Shown here: piece by piece, positions 1-9,200 of the stretch | Position numbering within the stretch: the stretch's first letter is position 1 | Layout of the letters: each line of letters begins with the position of its first letter | Origin: Chloroflexota bacterium | GTDB taxonomy: Bacteria; Chloroflexota; Dehalococcoidia; Lucifugimonadales; UBA3495 | DNA length: 64,000 nucleotides | Direction of reading: 5' to 3' | Assembly (NCBI GenBank): GCA_028875055.1 | Contig: JAPPGG010000066.1 | Location: 1-64,000 of the forward strand | Program-made: the position numbers and the translations under genes | The notes under the pieces: generated by a model | Told to the model about the DNA's origin: nothing | Databases searched by the model: none | What the model saw: only the letters and a program-made list of their open reading frames with translations

Positions 1-53
1 AGAACCAAACTCCGCAGGCTATACCCTGACACTACAACTGTGACTCAGTACTA

Positions 54-161
54 GAATCCTTCCCCACGGCCTCGCTACGGGTCCGAAAGCCAGTTGGTGG
101 GGAGGATTAGATTCTTCGGCAAGCGCAGAATGACAATTTACTCGCTAATGCGATAGCCCTG
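54..161 (-). repeat. Truncated copy of 197-bp MITE family B
   Basis: This stretch matches, in reverse orientation, the first ~108 bp of the elements at 10965-11161 and 37588-37784. It includes the terminal AGGGC-ATCGCAT box at its right end and the shared block around CTTTCGGACCCGTAG. Homology stops near position 54, so the other terminus is missing or replaced. The rest of 1-271 holds no gene I can support; whatever lies upstream of the window end is unknown. Confidence 0.75.
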
Positions 162-271
162 GGGAGACAGTGCCTGAACTAGACCCGCGAAAGAGGGGAT
201 GTTAAACTGCCCGTGCCTTACACTGGGGCGCAGTGGGCCAGACATTAGTGGCAATGGCAGGAGTTCCAGCG

Positions 272-1045
272 ATGTCCGACAAGGTGGTAATTTTCGAGCG
301 GGTTGACAACGTGGCGGTCCTGTCCCTGAACAACCCTTCCCGCCACCATGCGCTGTCCAGCGAAGTGCTGGCGGCGCTGAAGGACCGGCTGGGTCAGATC
401 CGGGATGACTCCACCATCAAGGCGGTGGTGCTGAAGTCGGATGGGCCCGTATTCAGTTCGGGCCACGATCTGCGGGAAATGGTGGGATCCGACGAGGAAT
501 CCTACACCTGCATTTTTGCGGAATGCACCGAAGTTATGGAAGCCATCCGTTTGCTGCCCCAGCCAGTTATAGCGCAGGTGCAGGGTTTGGCCACGGCGGC
601 GGGCTGCCAGCTGGTTGCCACCTGCGACCTGGCGGTAGCGTCGGAGGACGCGGGCTTCTGCACTCCTGGCGTGCAGATCGGCCTGTTCTGTTCCACGCCG
701 GCGGTGGCGCTGTCCCGCGCGGTAAGCGCCAAGCATGCCATGGAAATGCTGCTGACCGGCATTCCCATTACGGCCAGGACGGCGCTGGACTGGGGACTGG
801 TCAACCGGGTTGTCCCGGCGGAGGAACTGGCCGAGACGACTATGCAACTGGCCCGGCACATTGCCCGCGCCAGTTCCTATACGCTGGCCATTGGCAAGCA
901 GGCGTTCTACCGGCAGCTGCAGGTGGACCGGCCCGAGGCGTACGACATGGCGCAGCGCACCATGGTGGAAAACCTTCTGGCCCAGGATGCGCAAGAGGGG
1001 ATTTCCGCTTTCCTGGAGAAGCGCGAACCCCAGTGGACCAACTAG
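272..1045 (+). CDS. Enoyl-CoA hydratase/isomerase family protein
   Basis: The protein is about 257 residues, the normal length for a single-domain crotonase-fold enzyme, a family that hydrates or isomerises acyl-CoA thioesters. The oxyanion-hole segment SSGHDLREM and the second conserved segment QGLATAAGCQLVATCDLA are both present. The usual catalytic glutamates are not obvious, since the second region reads TPGVQIGLFCSTP, so the exact reaction cannot be assigned. I chose the ATG at 272 because AGGAG lies 8 nt upstream at 259-263; an in-frame start at 233 lacks this signal. It is followed by the MetE-like gene in the same direction. Confidence 0.88.
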   Translation: MSDKVVIFERVDNVAVLSLNNPSRHHALSSEVLAALKDRLGQIRDDSTIKAVVLKSDGPVFSSGHDLREMVGSDEESYTCIFAECTEVMEAIRLLPQPVIAQVQGLATAAGCQLVATCDLAVASEDAGFCTPGVQIGLFCSTPAVALSRAVSAKHAMEMLLTGIPITARTALDWGLVNRVVPAEELAETTMQLARHIARASSYTLAIGKQAFYRQLQVDRPEAYDMAQRTMVENLLAQDAQEGISAFLEKREPQWTN

Positions 1046-1118
1046 ACGGCTCCCCCGGGGGCGATTCTGAGCCCAGTTAGCCAAGATAGTACGAATTCAA
1101 TCTGATCTGGAGGAAACA

Positions 1119-2282
1119 ATGGCAGACGCTCCCCTGTTTCCGGTGACCGTTGTGGGAAGCTGGCCCAGGCCGCCGGAACTGATTCAGGCCCTCCGCCGTC
1201 GGCAGGCCGACGAAATAACTGAGGACGAATTCAATGCCGTAGCTGACAGGGCGGTGCTGCAGGCCCTCAAGGAGCAGGACGAGGCTGGCACCGACATCAT
1301 CAGCGACGGCGAGCAGCGGCGGGACAACTTTTACTCCTATGTTGTCGGCAAGATTGCCGGAATGCAGCTGATGAAGGTGTCGGACCTGCTCGACTATGCC
1401 AGGGACCGCGCCCGCCTGGAAGAACAGCTGCGCGCGCTCGACGTTCCCGCCTTCGCCATCAAGAGCCCCATAGTCACGGAGAAGATTTCCTGCCAGGAGG
1501 GGCTGTCCCTGGACGAACTGGCCTTCCTGAAGCAACATACCGACAAGCCCATCAAGATTCCCCTGCCCGGGCCCTACATGCTCACCCGTTCCAGCTGGTT
1601 TGAAGGGCTGTCGGACAAGATATACCCAACCCCGGAGGATCTGGCCAGGGACGTGGTGGAAATTCTGCGGGAAGAGACCATCAAGCTCAGGGACCAGGGA
1701 TGTGATTTCATCCAGTATGACGAGCCCATCCTGACCCAGGTAGTACTGGGGGAAGAGTCCAGCGAAACATTCATGTGCGCTTCGCTGCCCCAGCGCCGGG
1801 ACCCCACCACCGAGCTGGAGTTTGCACTGCGGCTGATGAACGAGGTAGCCGAGGGTATCGAGGGAATCAAGCTGGGGGTCCACGTTTGTCGCGGCAACTG
1901 GAGCCGGAAGGAAGAGGTGCTGCTGACCGGCAATTACGGTCCGCTGCTCCCCTACCTGGTGCAGATGAACATCGACCAGTTGGTGCTTGAGTGCGCCACC
2001 CCCCGCGCCGGCGAGATGGAGGTATTCAAGGAATACGCCAACGAGAAGGAAATCGGACTGGGGGTGGTCAACCCCCGCACCGATGACCTGGAATCCCCGG
2101 ACCAGGTGGTGGAGCGGGTCAGGGAGATGCTGCAGTACTTTGATGCTGACAAGATCTACCTCAACCCTGACTGCGGTTTCGGGACCTTCGCCGAGCGGAA
2201 CATCAACACCTCGGAAGGCGCATTCCACAAGATGCGGGTAATCGGCGAGGCGGCCCAAAAGCTTCGGGCCGAATTCGGCTAG
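1119..2282 (+). CDS. Cobalamin-independent methionine synthase (MetE C-terminal domain) family protein
   Basis: This 387-residue protein corresponds to the C-terminal catalytic barrel of MetE without the N-terminal half. The four zinc ligands of the family are visible: His255 and Cys257 in GVHVCRGN, Glu291 in LECATPRAGE, and Cys352 in NPDCGFGT. A QYDEP segment lies at 199-203. Stand-alone proteins of this type are thiol methyltransferases or betaine/other methyl-donor enzymes as often as true methionine synthases, so the methyl donor is unknown. The start is supported by GGAGGAAACA immediately upstream. It probably shares a transcript with the downstream OsmC gene 56 bp away. Confidence 0.9.
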   Translation: MADAPLFPVTVVGSWPRPPELIQALRRRQADEITEDEFNAVADRAVLQALKEQDEAGTDIISDGEQRRDNFYSYVVGKIAGMQLMKVSDLLDYARDRARLEEQLRALDVPAFAIKSPIVTEKISCQEGLSLDELAFLKQHTDKPIKIPLPGPYMLTRSSWFEGLSDKIYPTPEDLARDVVEILREETIKLRDQGCDFIQYDEPILTQVVLGEESSETFMCASLPQRRDPTTELEFALRLMNEVAEGIEGIKLGVHVCRGNWSRKEEVLLTGNYGPLLPYLVQMNIDQLVLECATPRAGEMEVFKEYANEKEIGLGVVNPRTDDLESPDQVVERVREMLQYFDADKIYLNPDCGFGTFAERNINTSEGAFHKMRVIGEAAQKLRAEFG

Positions 2283-2338
2283 GCCTCCGCCATCCCGTCA
2301 TGGATGGAGTCTATTCGAGAGATTAAAAGGAGAAGGAT

Positions 2339-2875
2339 ATGGCGGAAGAAGTACGCGATCTGAATGGCCTTCCCCGGGAGAAACTGACCCAGGTCCTGGA
2401 GTCCTTCAAGGACCCGGACGTATTCAACGCCGTTACCGGCCCCTGGAAATCCCGAATTGCCTGGCAGGGCGGAATGCGGGCGCGGGCCTACATGCGCAAC
2501 CACCAGGTTGACATGGACGAACCGGGCGACCTGACCGCCACCGACGTGGCGGCCAGCGCCCACGAGCAGCTGCTGTCGGCTATTGGCAGCTGCATGACGG
2601 TGGGGTTCGTCGTCAACGCCACCAAGCAGGGCGTCCGCATCCACGACCTGGAAGTGGCCGTGGAGGGTTACTTTGACAACATCCGCAAGTGGGCGGGCGT
2701 CGAGGACCAGGGCAACCCCGGCTACGGCCGCATTTCCGCCAAGTGTTTCGTTCGCGCGGACGCGGACGAGGCCACCCTGCGGGAGATCTGGCGACTGGCG
2801 GTGGAGGGCTCTCCCGTGACCCAGTCAGTAGCCAATCCCACATCGGTGGAAACCGACTTCGAAATGGTCGGCTAG
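2339..2875 (+). CDS. OsmC family protein lacking the second redox cysteine
   Basis: OsmC/Ohr proteins reduce organic peroxides with two cysteines about 65-75 residues apart. The first is present here as Cys85 in SAIGSCMTVGF, at the start of the central helix. The place of the second, normally in a G-C-P-V segment, is Ser158 in VEGSPVTQSV. The protein is 178 residues, somewhat long because of an N-terminal extension of about 35 residues. Without the second cysteine it may not be a standard thiol peroxidase. The start has AAAAGGAGAAGG upstream. A hairpin terminator follows at 2907-2937. Confidence 0.88.
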   Translation: MAEEVRDLNGLPREKLTQVLESFKDPDVFNAVTGPWKSRIAWQGGMRARAYMRNHQVDMDEPGDLTATDVAASAHEQLLSAIGSCMTVGFVVNATKQGVRIHDLEVAVEGYFDNIRKWAGVEDQGNPGYGRISAKCFVRADADEATLREIWRLAVEGSPVTQSVANPTSVETDFEMVG

Positions 2876-2906
2876 CGGCCGCTTTTTCGCCGAAGGACAG
2901 TTAAAG

Positions 2907-2945
2907 GCACGAAGGGTCGGAGGACGACTCTTCGTGCTAATTTTG
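2907..2945 (+). terminator. Intrinsic terminator after the OsmC gene
   Basis: A 13-bp stem (GCACGAAGGGTCG with CGACTCTTCGTGC, one G-T wobble) has a 5-nt loop and is followed by TAATTTTG. It lies 32 bp after the OsmC stop codon and before the rhodanese gene. Confidence 0.65.
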
Positions 2946-2981
2946 TGCCGTCAATTACAACACCTCCAGGAGCAATGGATC

Positions 2982-3791
2982 ATGGTCGAGTTCGTTTCCG
3001 CCGACTGGGTTGAATCCCAACTAGGGTCCCCCGACTTTCTGTTGATTGACCCCCGCGGTCCCATGCGTTACATGCAGGGACACCTGCGGGGCGCCGTCAA
3101 CCTTCCTGCCGTGCGGCTTTTTGGCCGGGACAACAGGCTCCTGTCGGTTTATGAAATGGCGGAATATTTCGGTTCGGTGGGCGTGGGAAACGATACCCCG
3201 GTAACCTTCTACGATGGGGGAGACGGGCGAAACGCCGCTATGGCAACCTGGGCCCTGGAATACCTGGGACACTCAGACATTCGCATTATGGACACCTTTT
3301 TCGAGTCCTGGTCGGCCCAGGGTCGCGAAAAACTGTACCGGCCCGTGAGACCCACAGCCAACCAGTTTGAGCCCAGACTCAATCCGGCGGTCCGGGCCAC
3401 ACTGGAGGAGGCAGCCGAGGCATCCAACTCCCAACCCAGTGGGGACGCTACTGCGCTGCTGGACCTGCGGAGCCAGGACGAATTTGGCGGGTTGCCGGAG
3501 GTGGACGAACGCCCGGGCCACATTCCTGGCGCCGTTAACCTGGTCTGGCAATACTTGGTGGACGGGAACGACAGCTACCTGGTTCCAGAAGAGAACCTGA
3601 AGGATATGCTGGCCGCCCGGGGCATAAGTGAGGGCCAGCCGGTAATCGCCTACTGCCGCAGCGGCATAAGGGCTGCAGTGGGCTACCTGGCCCTGAGCCA
3701 CCTGGGGTACGACGTGAAACTCTACGACGGCTCCTACCTGGAATGGATGAGCCAGGGCATGCCGGTAGAGGCAACGGAAAAGGGGGAGTAA
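2982..3791 (+). CDS. Two-domain rhodanese-type sulfurtransferase
   Basis: The 269-residue protein has two rhodanese domains, as in thiosulfate or 3-mercaptopyruvate sulfurtransferases. The N-terminal domain (about 1-120) has DGGDGRNA where an active site would be and is therefore structural. The C-terminal domain carries the catalytic loop CRSGIRA with Cys225. The six-residue loop resembles that of thiosulfate sulfurtransferases (CRxGxR/T); substrate preference cannot be fixed from sequence. I chose the ATG at 2982 because AGGAG sits 9 nt upstream at 2968-2972; an upstream in-frame start at 2934 would lie inside the preceding terminator. Confidence 0.92.
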   Translation: MVEFVSADWVESQLGSPDFLLIDPRGPMRYMQGHLRGAVNLPAVRLFGRDNRLLSVYEMAEYFGSVGVGNDTPVTFYDGGDGRNAAMATWALEYLGHSDIRIMDTFFESWSAQGREKLYRPVRPTANQFEPRLNPAVRATLEEAAEASNSQPSGDATALLDLRSQDEFGGLPEVDERPGHIPGAVNLVWQYLVDGNDSYLVPEENLKDMLAARGISEGQPVIAYCRSGIRAAVGYLALSHLGYDVKLYDGSYLEWMSQGMPVEATEKGE

Positions 3792-3809
3792 ACAAAGAAG
3801 GGAGAGAAC

Positions 3810-3884
3810 TGGAGCGGCAGATGGGATTCGAACCCACGACCCTCTCCTTGGCAAGGAGATGCTCTACCACTGAGCCACTGCCGC
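3810..3884 (-). tRNA. trnG: tRNA-Gly (anticodon GCC)
   Basis: On the minus strand a cloverleaf starts with GCGGCAG, which pairs perfectly with CTGCCGC. The D-arm GCTCAGTGGTAGAGC, the anticodon stem TCTCC/GGAGA around loop TTGCCAA, and the T-arm with GGTTCGAATCC are all visible. The anticodon is GCC. The discriminator base is T and a 3' CCA is encoded in the DNA (3810-3812). Confidence 0.97.
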
Positions 3885-3934
3885 CCAAACAGTTTTCTAA
3901 TTATATTTAGCCTTGGGGCGGTTGTCTATAGGCA

Positions 3935-3962
3935 TTGACCCTATCCGCCCAGTCGCTATAAT
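3935..3962 (+). promoter_or_regulatory. Sigma-70-type promoter for the MaoC-like gene pair
   Basis: A -35 box TTGACC (3935-3940) and a perfect -10 box TATAAT (3957-3962) are separated by 16 bp. They end 33 bp before the ATG of the first MaoC-like gene, which is preceded by AAGGAG. This is the clearest housekeeping promoter in the window. Confidence 0.7.
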
Positions 3963-3995
3963 TGCTTTCAAGCTAAGAATTAAGGAGCTCGTTCA

Positions 3996-4421
3996 ATGGC
4001 TGACGAGGAGCTGAAACTCTTTAACTACGACAACATCGAGATAGGGGAGGATCTGGGGTCCTACGAGTATATCCTGACCCAGGAAATGCTGGACAACTTC
4101 AGGGCTTCGGTTCAGGACCCTGACGCCTGCTTCCCCACCCTGGCGGTAAAGCACGACGCCACTGCCCTGAACATGGTTTACGACGACCAGACGGGTGGAG
4201 TGAACGCCGGGAACGAAGTGGAGTTCTTCAACCCTCCCATAGTTGGGAAGAAGATCTTCGTCAAGGGCAGAATCCACGACAAGTACCTGCGGCGGGACAA
4301 GCCATACATGGTCATCGAGGCTACCGCCGTGGACGAGGACGGGCGCATGCTGGAGCGGCTGCGCACGTACCAGATGAAAAAACCTGATGAGGTGGGCAAG
4401 AAATGGCATCCCCAATCGTAG
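3996..4421 (+). CDS. MaoC-like N-terminal (hot-dog) dehydratase subunit
   Basis: The 141-residue protein looks like the FAS1-like/MaoC N-terminal hot-dog domain that usually pairs with a catalytic MaoC domain to hydrate enoyl-CoA. The C-terminal segment GKKIFVKGRIHDKYLRRDKPYMVIEA resembles the beta-sheet of this fold. It overlaps the next gene by 19 bp, which implies coupled translation and a heteromeric complex. Many homologues act on unusual or branched acyl-CoAs; the substrate here is unknown. AAGGAG precedes the ATG, and a clear promoter lies just upstream. Confidence 0.8.
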   Translation: MADEELKLFNYDNIEIGEDLGSYEYILTQEMLDNFRASVQDPDACFPTLAVKHDATALNMVYDDQTGGVNAGNEVEFFNPPIVGKKIFVKGRIHDKYLRRDKPYMVIEATAVDEDGRMLERLRTYQMKKPDEVGKKWHPQS

Positions 4422-4822
4422 ATAACGCGCAAATCCCCACGCTGACCAAGTCCATAACCGAGGAGAGCATCCTCCAGTTCGAGTCCTGCGGTATCCTGGA
4501 CCGGCAGAACATCCACAACAACTATGAACTGGCCGCCCAGCGCCTGGGAACCACCTACACGCTGGCTTCGGGTCGAATGTCCATCACCTTCGCCTCCGAG
4601 GCCCTGCGCCGGTTCTTCGGCCCGGAGGTGTTCAACCACACAGGCAGCGTTAACCTGAAGTTCCTGCGGCCGGTGAAGAAGGGCGACACCATTACTGTTT
4701 CCGGTTCGGTTGTCCAGCAGGACCAGGTGGAGAATGGCACCCAGGTCACCGTCCAGGTCGAATGCCACAACCAGAACGGCGACACGACAGCGGTGGGCCA
4801 GGGCTTCGCCGTCGTATCCTAG
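4403..4822 (+). CDS. MaoC-like (R-hydratase type) hot-dog protein
   Basis: This 139-residue partner of the preceding gene has the second hot-dog domain. The segment DRQNIHNNYELAAQ (residues 33-46) sits where catalytic MaoC proteins carry D-x4-H; Asp33 and His38 keep that spacing, so it is the likely catalytic subunit. The later segment GSVNLKFLRPVKKGDTITVSGSV is typical of the fold. It begins inside the upstream gene and ends 10 bp before a strong hairpin, so the two genes form a closed two-gene operon. Confidence 0.8.
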   Translation: MASPIVDNAQIPTLTKSITEESILQFESCGILDRQNIHNNYELAAQRLGTTYTLASGRMSITFASEALRRFFGPEVFNHTGSVNLKFLRPVKKGDTITVSGSVVQQDQVENGTQVTVQVECHNQNGDTTAVGQGFAVVS

Positions 4823-4832
4823 GCAAACTTCG

Positions 4833-4860
4833 GGGCGGGTCTGCGGGACCCGCCCTTGCT
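4833..4860 (+). terminator. Intrinsic terminator of the MaoC operon
   Basis: A 9-bp perfect G+C stem (GGGCGGGTC with GACCCGCCC, loop TGCGG) at 4833-4855 is followed by TTGCTTAT, 10 bp after the stop codon. Confidence 0.7.
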
Positions 4861-4966
4861 TATCCATCTAACTCGGGCCACTCTCCAGCTTCCGATGCCA
4901 GGCGGCTGGGCCCGGTTTCCTTTTTGCCTCACCCTGGAGGGGATAGCAATAGCCTATTCGCGTCGG

Positions 4967-5077
4967 TTAGAGTCCGCCCCCGCTGAGCCGGAACAGGAAA
5001 AAATAGACCAGGAACACCACCCCCAGCAGTACCCCCAGTACAAGGCAACCATACCTGGCCACTCGGTTACGCTCCAT
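4967..5077 (-). CDS. Predicted 36-residue single-pass membrane peptide
   Basis: A very short reading frame on the minus strand encodes a basic N-terminus (MERNRVARYG) and one hydrophobic helix of about 20 residues (LVLGVLLGVVFLVYFFLF), ending in RLSGGGL. The ATG is preceded by AAGGGAA at close spacing, and it starts 5 nt after the stop of the 60-residue frame upstream. It reads as the last cistron of a SRAP-hypothetical-peptide operon. I do not recognise the family; the charge and hydrophobic pattern are the only support. Confidence 0.5.
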   Translation of the reverse strand: MERNRVARYGCLVLGVLLGVVFLVYFFLFRLSGGGL

Positions 5078-5082
5078 TTCCC

Positions 5083-5265
5083 TTACCCAGCATCGGACGG
5101 GCCCTTGTCCCATTGCCTGGCAGCCACTTCGAATTTGCTTCCCTCCTGAATGGAGAAGGCCGAGACCGGGATAACCTCATTCCGGAAGTGGGCTTCAAAT
5201 ACAGCTGCCAACCTTCGAATGATTTGTGAAACGGCTTGCTTCCAGCCAAACAGTCCCTTAGCCAA
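5083..5265 (-). CDS. Small hypothetical protein (60 aa), coupled to the SRAP gene
   Basis: A TTG-initiated frame overlaps the stop codon of the SRAP gene by 8 bp and ends 5 nt before the membrane peptide gene. The product contains an amphipathic stretch (AVSQIIRRLAAVFEAHF) and a short acidic/aromatic tail. There is no recognisable domain. The overlap with SRAP and the tight spacing to the next cistron suggest translation by coupling, but a non-coding 3' region remains possible. Confidence 0.4.
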   Translation of the reverse strand: MAKGLFGWKQAVSQIIRRLAAVFEAHFRNEVIPVSAFSIQEGSKFEVAARQWDKGPSDAG

Positions 5266-5938
5266 ATAACCCCTGGGGGGCGGGAACTATCAGGTCCGGA
5301 CTATTGTTGGTGGCCTTGTTGACCAGGGAAGAAACCTCGTAAGCCTCCACCGATTCGTCGGGATAGGAGAGGAGCACATCCGTCAGGGCGGCCGGGTCAG
5401 TTACATCGCCGTCCAGCCAGAACTCTTCCATTTCCCGTGGAAGGATTACGGGCATCCGCTCGTGGATGGGACGCAGCACGTCGTTAGCCTGGGTGGTAAC
5501 AATGGTGCAGGAGCGGACCGCCTCTCCTTCCGGGTTGCGCCAGGACTCCCAAAGGCCGGCGAAGGCGAAGGGTTCGCGAGACTTCAGCACGATGCGCATG
5601 GGCCGCTTGGCCTTGCCCACCTTCTGCCATTCGTAAAAGCCGTCGGCCAGCACCAGGCACCGGCGCCGCTGGAGGGCGTTGCGGAAGCTGGGCTTTTCGG
5701 CCACGGTTTCGCCCCGGGCGTTGATCATCCGGTTGCCAATGGAGGCATCCTTGGCCCAGGAGGGAATCAGTCCCCAGCGCATGAATTCGCCCTTTCGACC
5801 TTCCCGGTTGGTTACGGTGAGCACCGACTGGGTGGGCGCGACATTGTACCTGGGTTCGTGAACGAATCCCGTTCCGTCAAACTCAAACTGGCGGGCCAGT
5901 TCCTGGATATCGGCGATGAGGCTGTATCTTCCGCACAT
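5258..5938 (-). CDS. SRAP (SOS response-associated peptidase) family protein, YedK/HMCES type
   Basis: SRAP proteins form a thiazolidine DNA-protein crosslink with abasic sites in single-stranded DNA and so protect stalled forks. The catalytic Cys2 exposed after removal of Met1 (MCGRY), Asn32 in RYNVAPTQ, Glu103 in DGFYEW and His159 in PIHERMPVIL are all in place. The length of 226 residues is normal. It stands next to the SOS-controlled imuB-dnaE2 genes, separated by a mobile element, which fits a DNA-damage island. I saw no LexA box directly in front of it. Confidence 0.93.
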   Translation of the reverse strand: MCGRYSLIADIQELARQFEFDGTGFVHEPRYNVAPTQSVLTVTNREGRKGEFMRWGLIPSWAKDASIGNRMINARGETVAEKPSFRNALQRRRCLVLADGFYEWQKVGKAKRPMRIVLKSREPFAFAGLWESWRNPEGEAVRSCTIVTTQANDVLRPIHERMPVILPREMEEFWLDGDVTDPAALTDVLLSYPDESVEAYEVSSLVNKATNNSPDLIVPAPQGLFG

Positions 5939-6026
5939 GGTGGTGATTCCTGACTTCAGATTGCCGATTGTTGCGAAGGTATTTTAGCATCCCGGCGTGC
6001 AGCGGGACGATGGCAACCTGGGCCTC

Positions 6027-6169
6027 GGGTGTCCGTCAAGATTTTGGTAGAGCAACTGGATAGGGGCAGATATCGAAAGCTAAGGTAGGGGCGCAGGGCC
6101 CTGCGCCCCTACAGCGACGGCCTGCAACGGGGCCCCACCAGGCATTCCCCAAAAATTTGACGGACACCC
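6027..6169 (+). mobile_element. MITE family A, copy 1 (143 bp)
   Basis: The element begins GGGTGTCCGTCAA and ends with the inverse of that box; the 21-bp termini match at 19 positions. It is flanked on both sides by the 9-bp direct repeat CTGGGCCTC (6018-6026 and 6170-6178), a target-site duplication. A 28-bp perfect palindrome sits at 6085-6112. It has no coding capacity. An identical copy in opposite orientation lies at 12447-12589. It fills most of the 312-bp gap between the SRAP and dnaE2 genes. Confidence 0.92.
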
Positions 6170-6250
6170 CTGGGCCTCGGCCGGTGGCAAGTCGAGAGAA
6201 GGGAGGTTTCAATGGCCTCCCCCGAGGACCAGGCGTGTAGTCACGTCCCC

Positions 6251-9200
6251 TTAATGCCAGTCATGCCCGTCGGGCATAGAGACACGCGGGTCTATGGCCT
6301 TAACGTCGGAGACTATGACGTTGGCGGTGCCGTCCCACCGGGACACCGTGCCCCGGGCCAGGATTACCTGGCTGCTGAGCTGCCGCTTGCAACGCTCGAA
6401 GACCGGCGGCCAGACGATCAGCTGGGTGTCCCCCTCTTCGTCCTCGATGGTCACGAACACCGTGCCGTGACGTCCCCGGGGGTGCTGGCGGGCCACGGGC
6501 CAGCCGGCCACCAGTACCTCCGTGCCGTCTTCCAGGAACTCGATAGCCGTTGTGGGCAGCACCCGCGGGTCCAGCCCGGGCCGGACAAACTGCATCAGGT
6601 GGCCGCCGGGATAGATGCCCATTACCCGGTATTCGCCAGCCATGCGCTCAAAGTCGGTGAAGTCGGGCAGTTGGGGGGCCTGGTCCGAGGTGGTAAGGGG
6701 CAGGGCCGGCTGCCCGTTACGACCCGGGCGCACGTCCAGCCCGGAGTTCCACAGGGCCTGGCGCCGGTTAGACTCCAGGCTGTCGAAGGCCCCGGCCTGC
6801 ACCAGTGACTGGATGGCCTGGGATTTCAGGCCGGTACGCCGCACCAAATCGGACGGACTGAGGTACAGGCCGCCTCGTTTCCGTTCCGTCACAATCATTT
6901 CCGCTCCGCGGGCGCCCACGTCCTTGATGAATTCCAGGCCCATACGCACCGACCCGTCCTCGGGGCGACAGCGTTCCAGGCTGCGGTTGACGCAGGGATT
7001 CAGGAAAGGCACCCCAAAACGGCGGGCGTCCTGTTTGAGAGTTTCTCTGGGATAGAACCCCATGGGCTGGTTGTTCATCAGGGACACGAAGAACTCCACC
7101 GGATGGTAGCGCTTCAGCCACGCGGCCTGGTAGGCGGTTACGGCGAAGGCGTGGGAGTGGGACTCCGGGAACATATACTGGCCGTTGAGCTTGGCGAAGA
7201 TTTTGGCGGCGGTCTCGCCCGGTACGCCCCGCTCCCGCGCTCCTTCCAGGAACCGCTGCCAGTGTTCCTCAATGAGGTGCTTGTTATTGGGACGGGCGAA
7301 GGCCCGCCGCATCTCGTCGGCCTGGGCGGCGGTGAGGCCAGCCACGTCCATCACCAGTTGCACCACCTGCTCCTGCCAGACAATTATGCCGCAACCCCGC
7401 TCCAGGGCCCGCTTTTCCAGGGGGTGGTCAAAGTCCCAGGAGGCCCCGTACCGATAGCGTTCCACGAACTGGGATACGGCGCTGCCCTGGACACCCACCC
7501 CCGGCCGGATGAGGGCCACCTGGTAGGCCAGGTCCAGCAGGCAGCGCGACTTGAGCCGCTGGCCCATGTTGAGCTGGGCTGGCGACTGCAGCAGGAATAT
7601 ACCCTTGGCTTTGCCCTGGTTAATCAGGTCGTACACCTGAGGGTCTTCAGGGTCTATGCGGCTGATGTCGGGGCGGTGGCCGTCCCGCGCCTCAATCAGG
7701 TCCAGGGCCTCTTCCAGCTGGTCCAGCACCGGCAGGGACAGCAGGTCAATCTTGGCGAAACCGGCATCGGCCACACTGTCCTTGTTCCAGTCCATAATGT
7801 AGCGGCCCTCCATGGCCCCGGCCCGGATGGGCACCATTTCCGGGATGGGAGAACTGCTGAGAATCATTCCCCCCACATGCTGGCTCAGCAGCTTGGGCGC
7901 GCCCATAAGCTGGGGAGCCAGCCGTACCAGGTCACGCCAGCCGGGCGCGTCGGCCTTGTCCCGGAAGGCCGGCAATTCCCGCATTTCCTGGTCCAGGTCC
8001 TCGGCCTTGTAGGAATAGAGCTGCTTCGACAGCAGGGCAAGCTCTTCCCGGGGCAGCCCCAGGGCCTTGCCCACATCCTGCAGAATACCCCGGACGGTGT
8101 AGGTGGATATGGCCCCGGTGAGGATGGCGTATTCCTTGCCGAAACGCTGGTGCACCCTGGTAATGAGTTCATCCCGCAGGTTGCGGGGGAAATCCAGGTC
8201 AATGTCCGGCAGCAGGCTGGTATCCTCGGAAATAAAGCGTTCCAGGGTGAGGCCCCACTTCAGCGGGTCCACATGGCTGATGCCGATGAGGTAGCCTACC
8301 AGCAGGGCCACCGAGGAGCCGCGACCCCGACCCGGCGGGCGCTCTTCCAGGGGTGTTTCCGGGTGAGACAGTCCCCGCTCCTCCATGATGTTCTGGGCCA
8401 GCAAGACGATCTCGCGATAAAGAAGCAGGAACCCGGCCAGGCCGTGCAGGCCGATCAGCTTGAACTCTTCCTGCAGCCGCGCTTCCACCTCCCTGGTCAC
8501 CGAACCGTAGCGGCGCTGGGCCCCCTCCCGGCACAATTGCTCCAGGTAGCTGTCCGGGGTGTAGCCCGGCGGCACTTCAGGTTCGGGCAGGGTATAGCCC
8601 AGGTCAACACTGAGATCGAAACGGCATTCCTCGGCGATGCGCCGGGAATTGGCAACCGCCTCCGGGTATTCCTCGAAGAGCTGCTCCATACCCTGGGGCG
8701 ATTTCAGGGACAGGTGCCGGTTGGGATGGATGAAGGGCAGCGCCTGGTCTATGGTGGTGTTATGTTTAGCGGCCACCAGGGCATGCTGCAGACGGTACCG
8801 TTCCGGGGAATGGTAATGGACGTCGTTGGTTGCCACCATCCCGACTCCTGCCTGGGATGCCAGGCTGGCCAGTTCCCGGTTGCGGGCGGCGTCGCCCTGC
8901 AGGAAGTTCTGCTGCAGTTCCACGAACACCGAGCCGGAACCAAACCAGTCCAGATAGTCTCGCAGCAGGGCCAGGGCTTCAGGGCGGCGGTTCTCAGCCA
9001 TCAGGCAGTCCAGCGGCCCGCCCCGGCCGCCGGTGAGCAGGACAACCCCGGAGGCGTGCTGGGACAAGTACTGGGGGTCCAGCCTCGGCTCCCGCCGGTC
9101 CGCGGCGTTGGCCAGGGTGAAGAGCCTGGAGATGTTGGCGTAACCCTCCCGAGTCCGGGCCAGCAGGACCAGGCGGCTGCCGTCGGCAAGGCTCAGTTCG

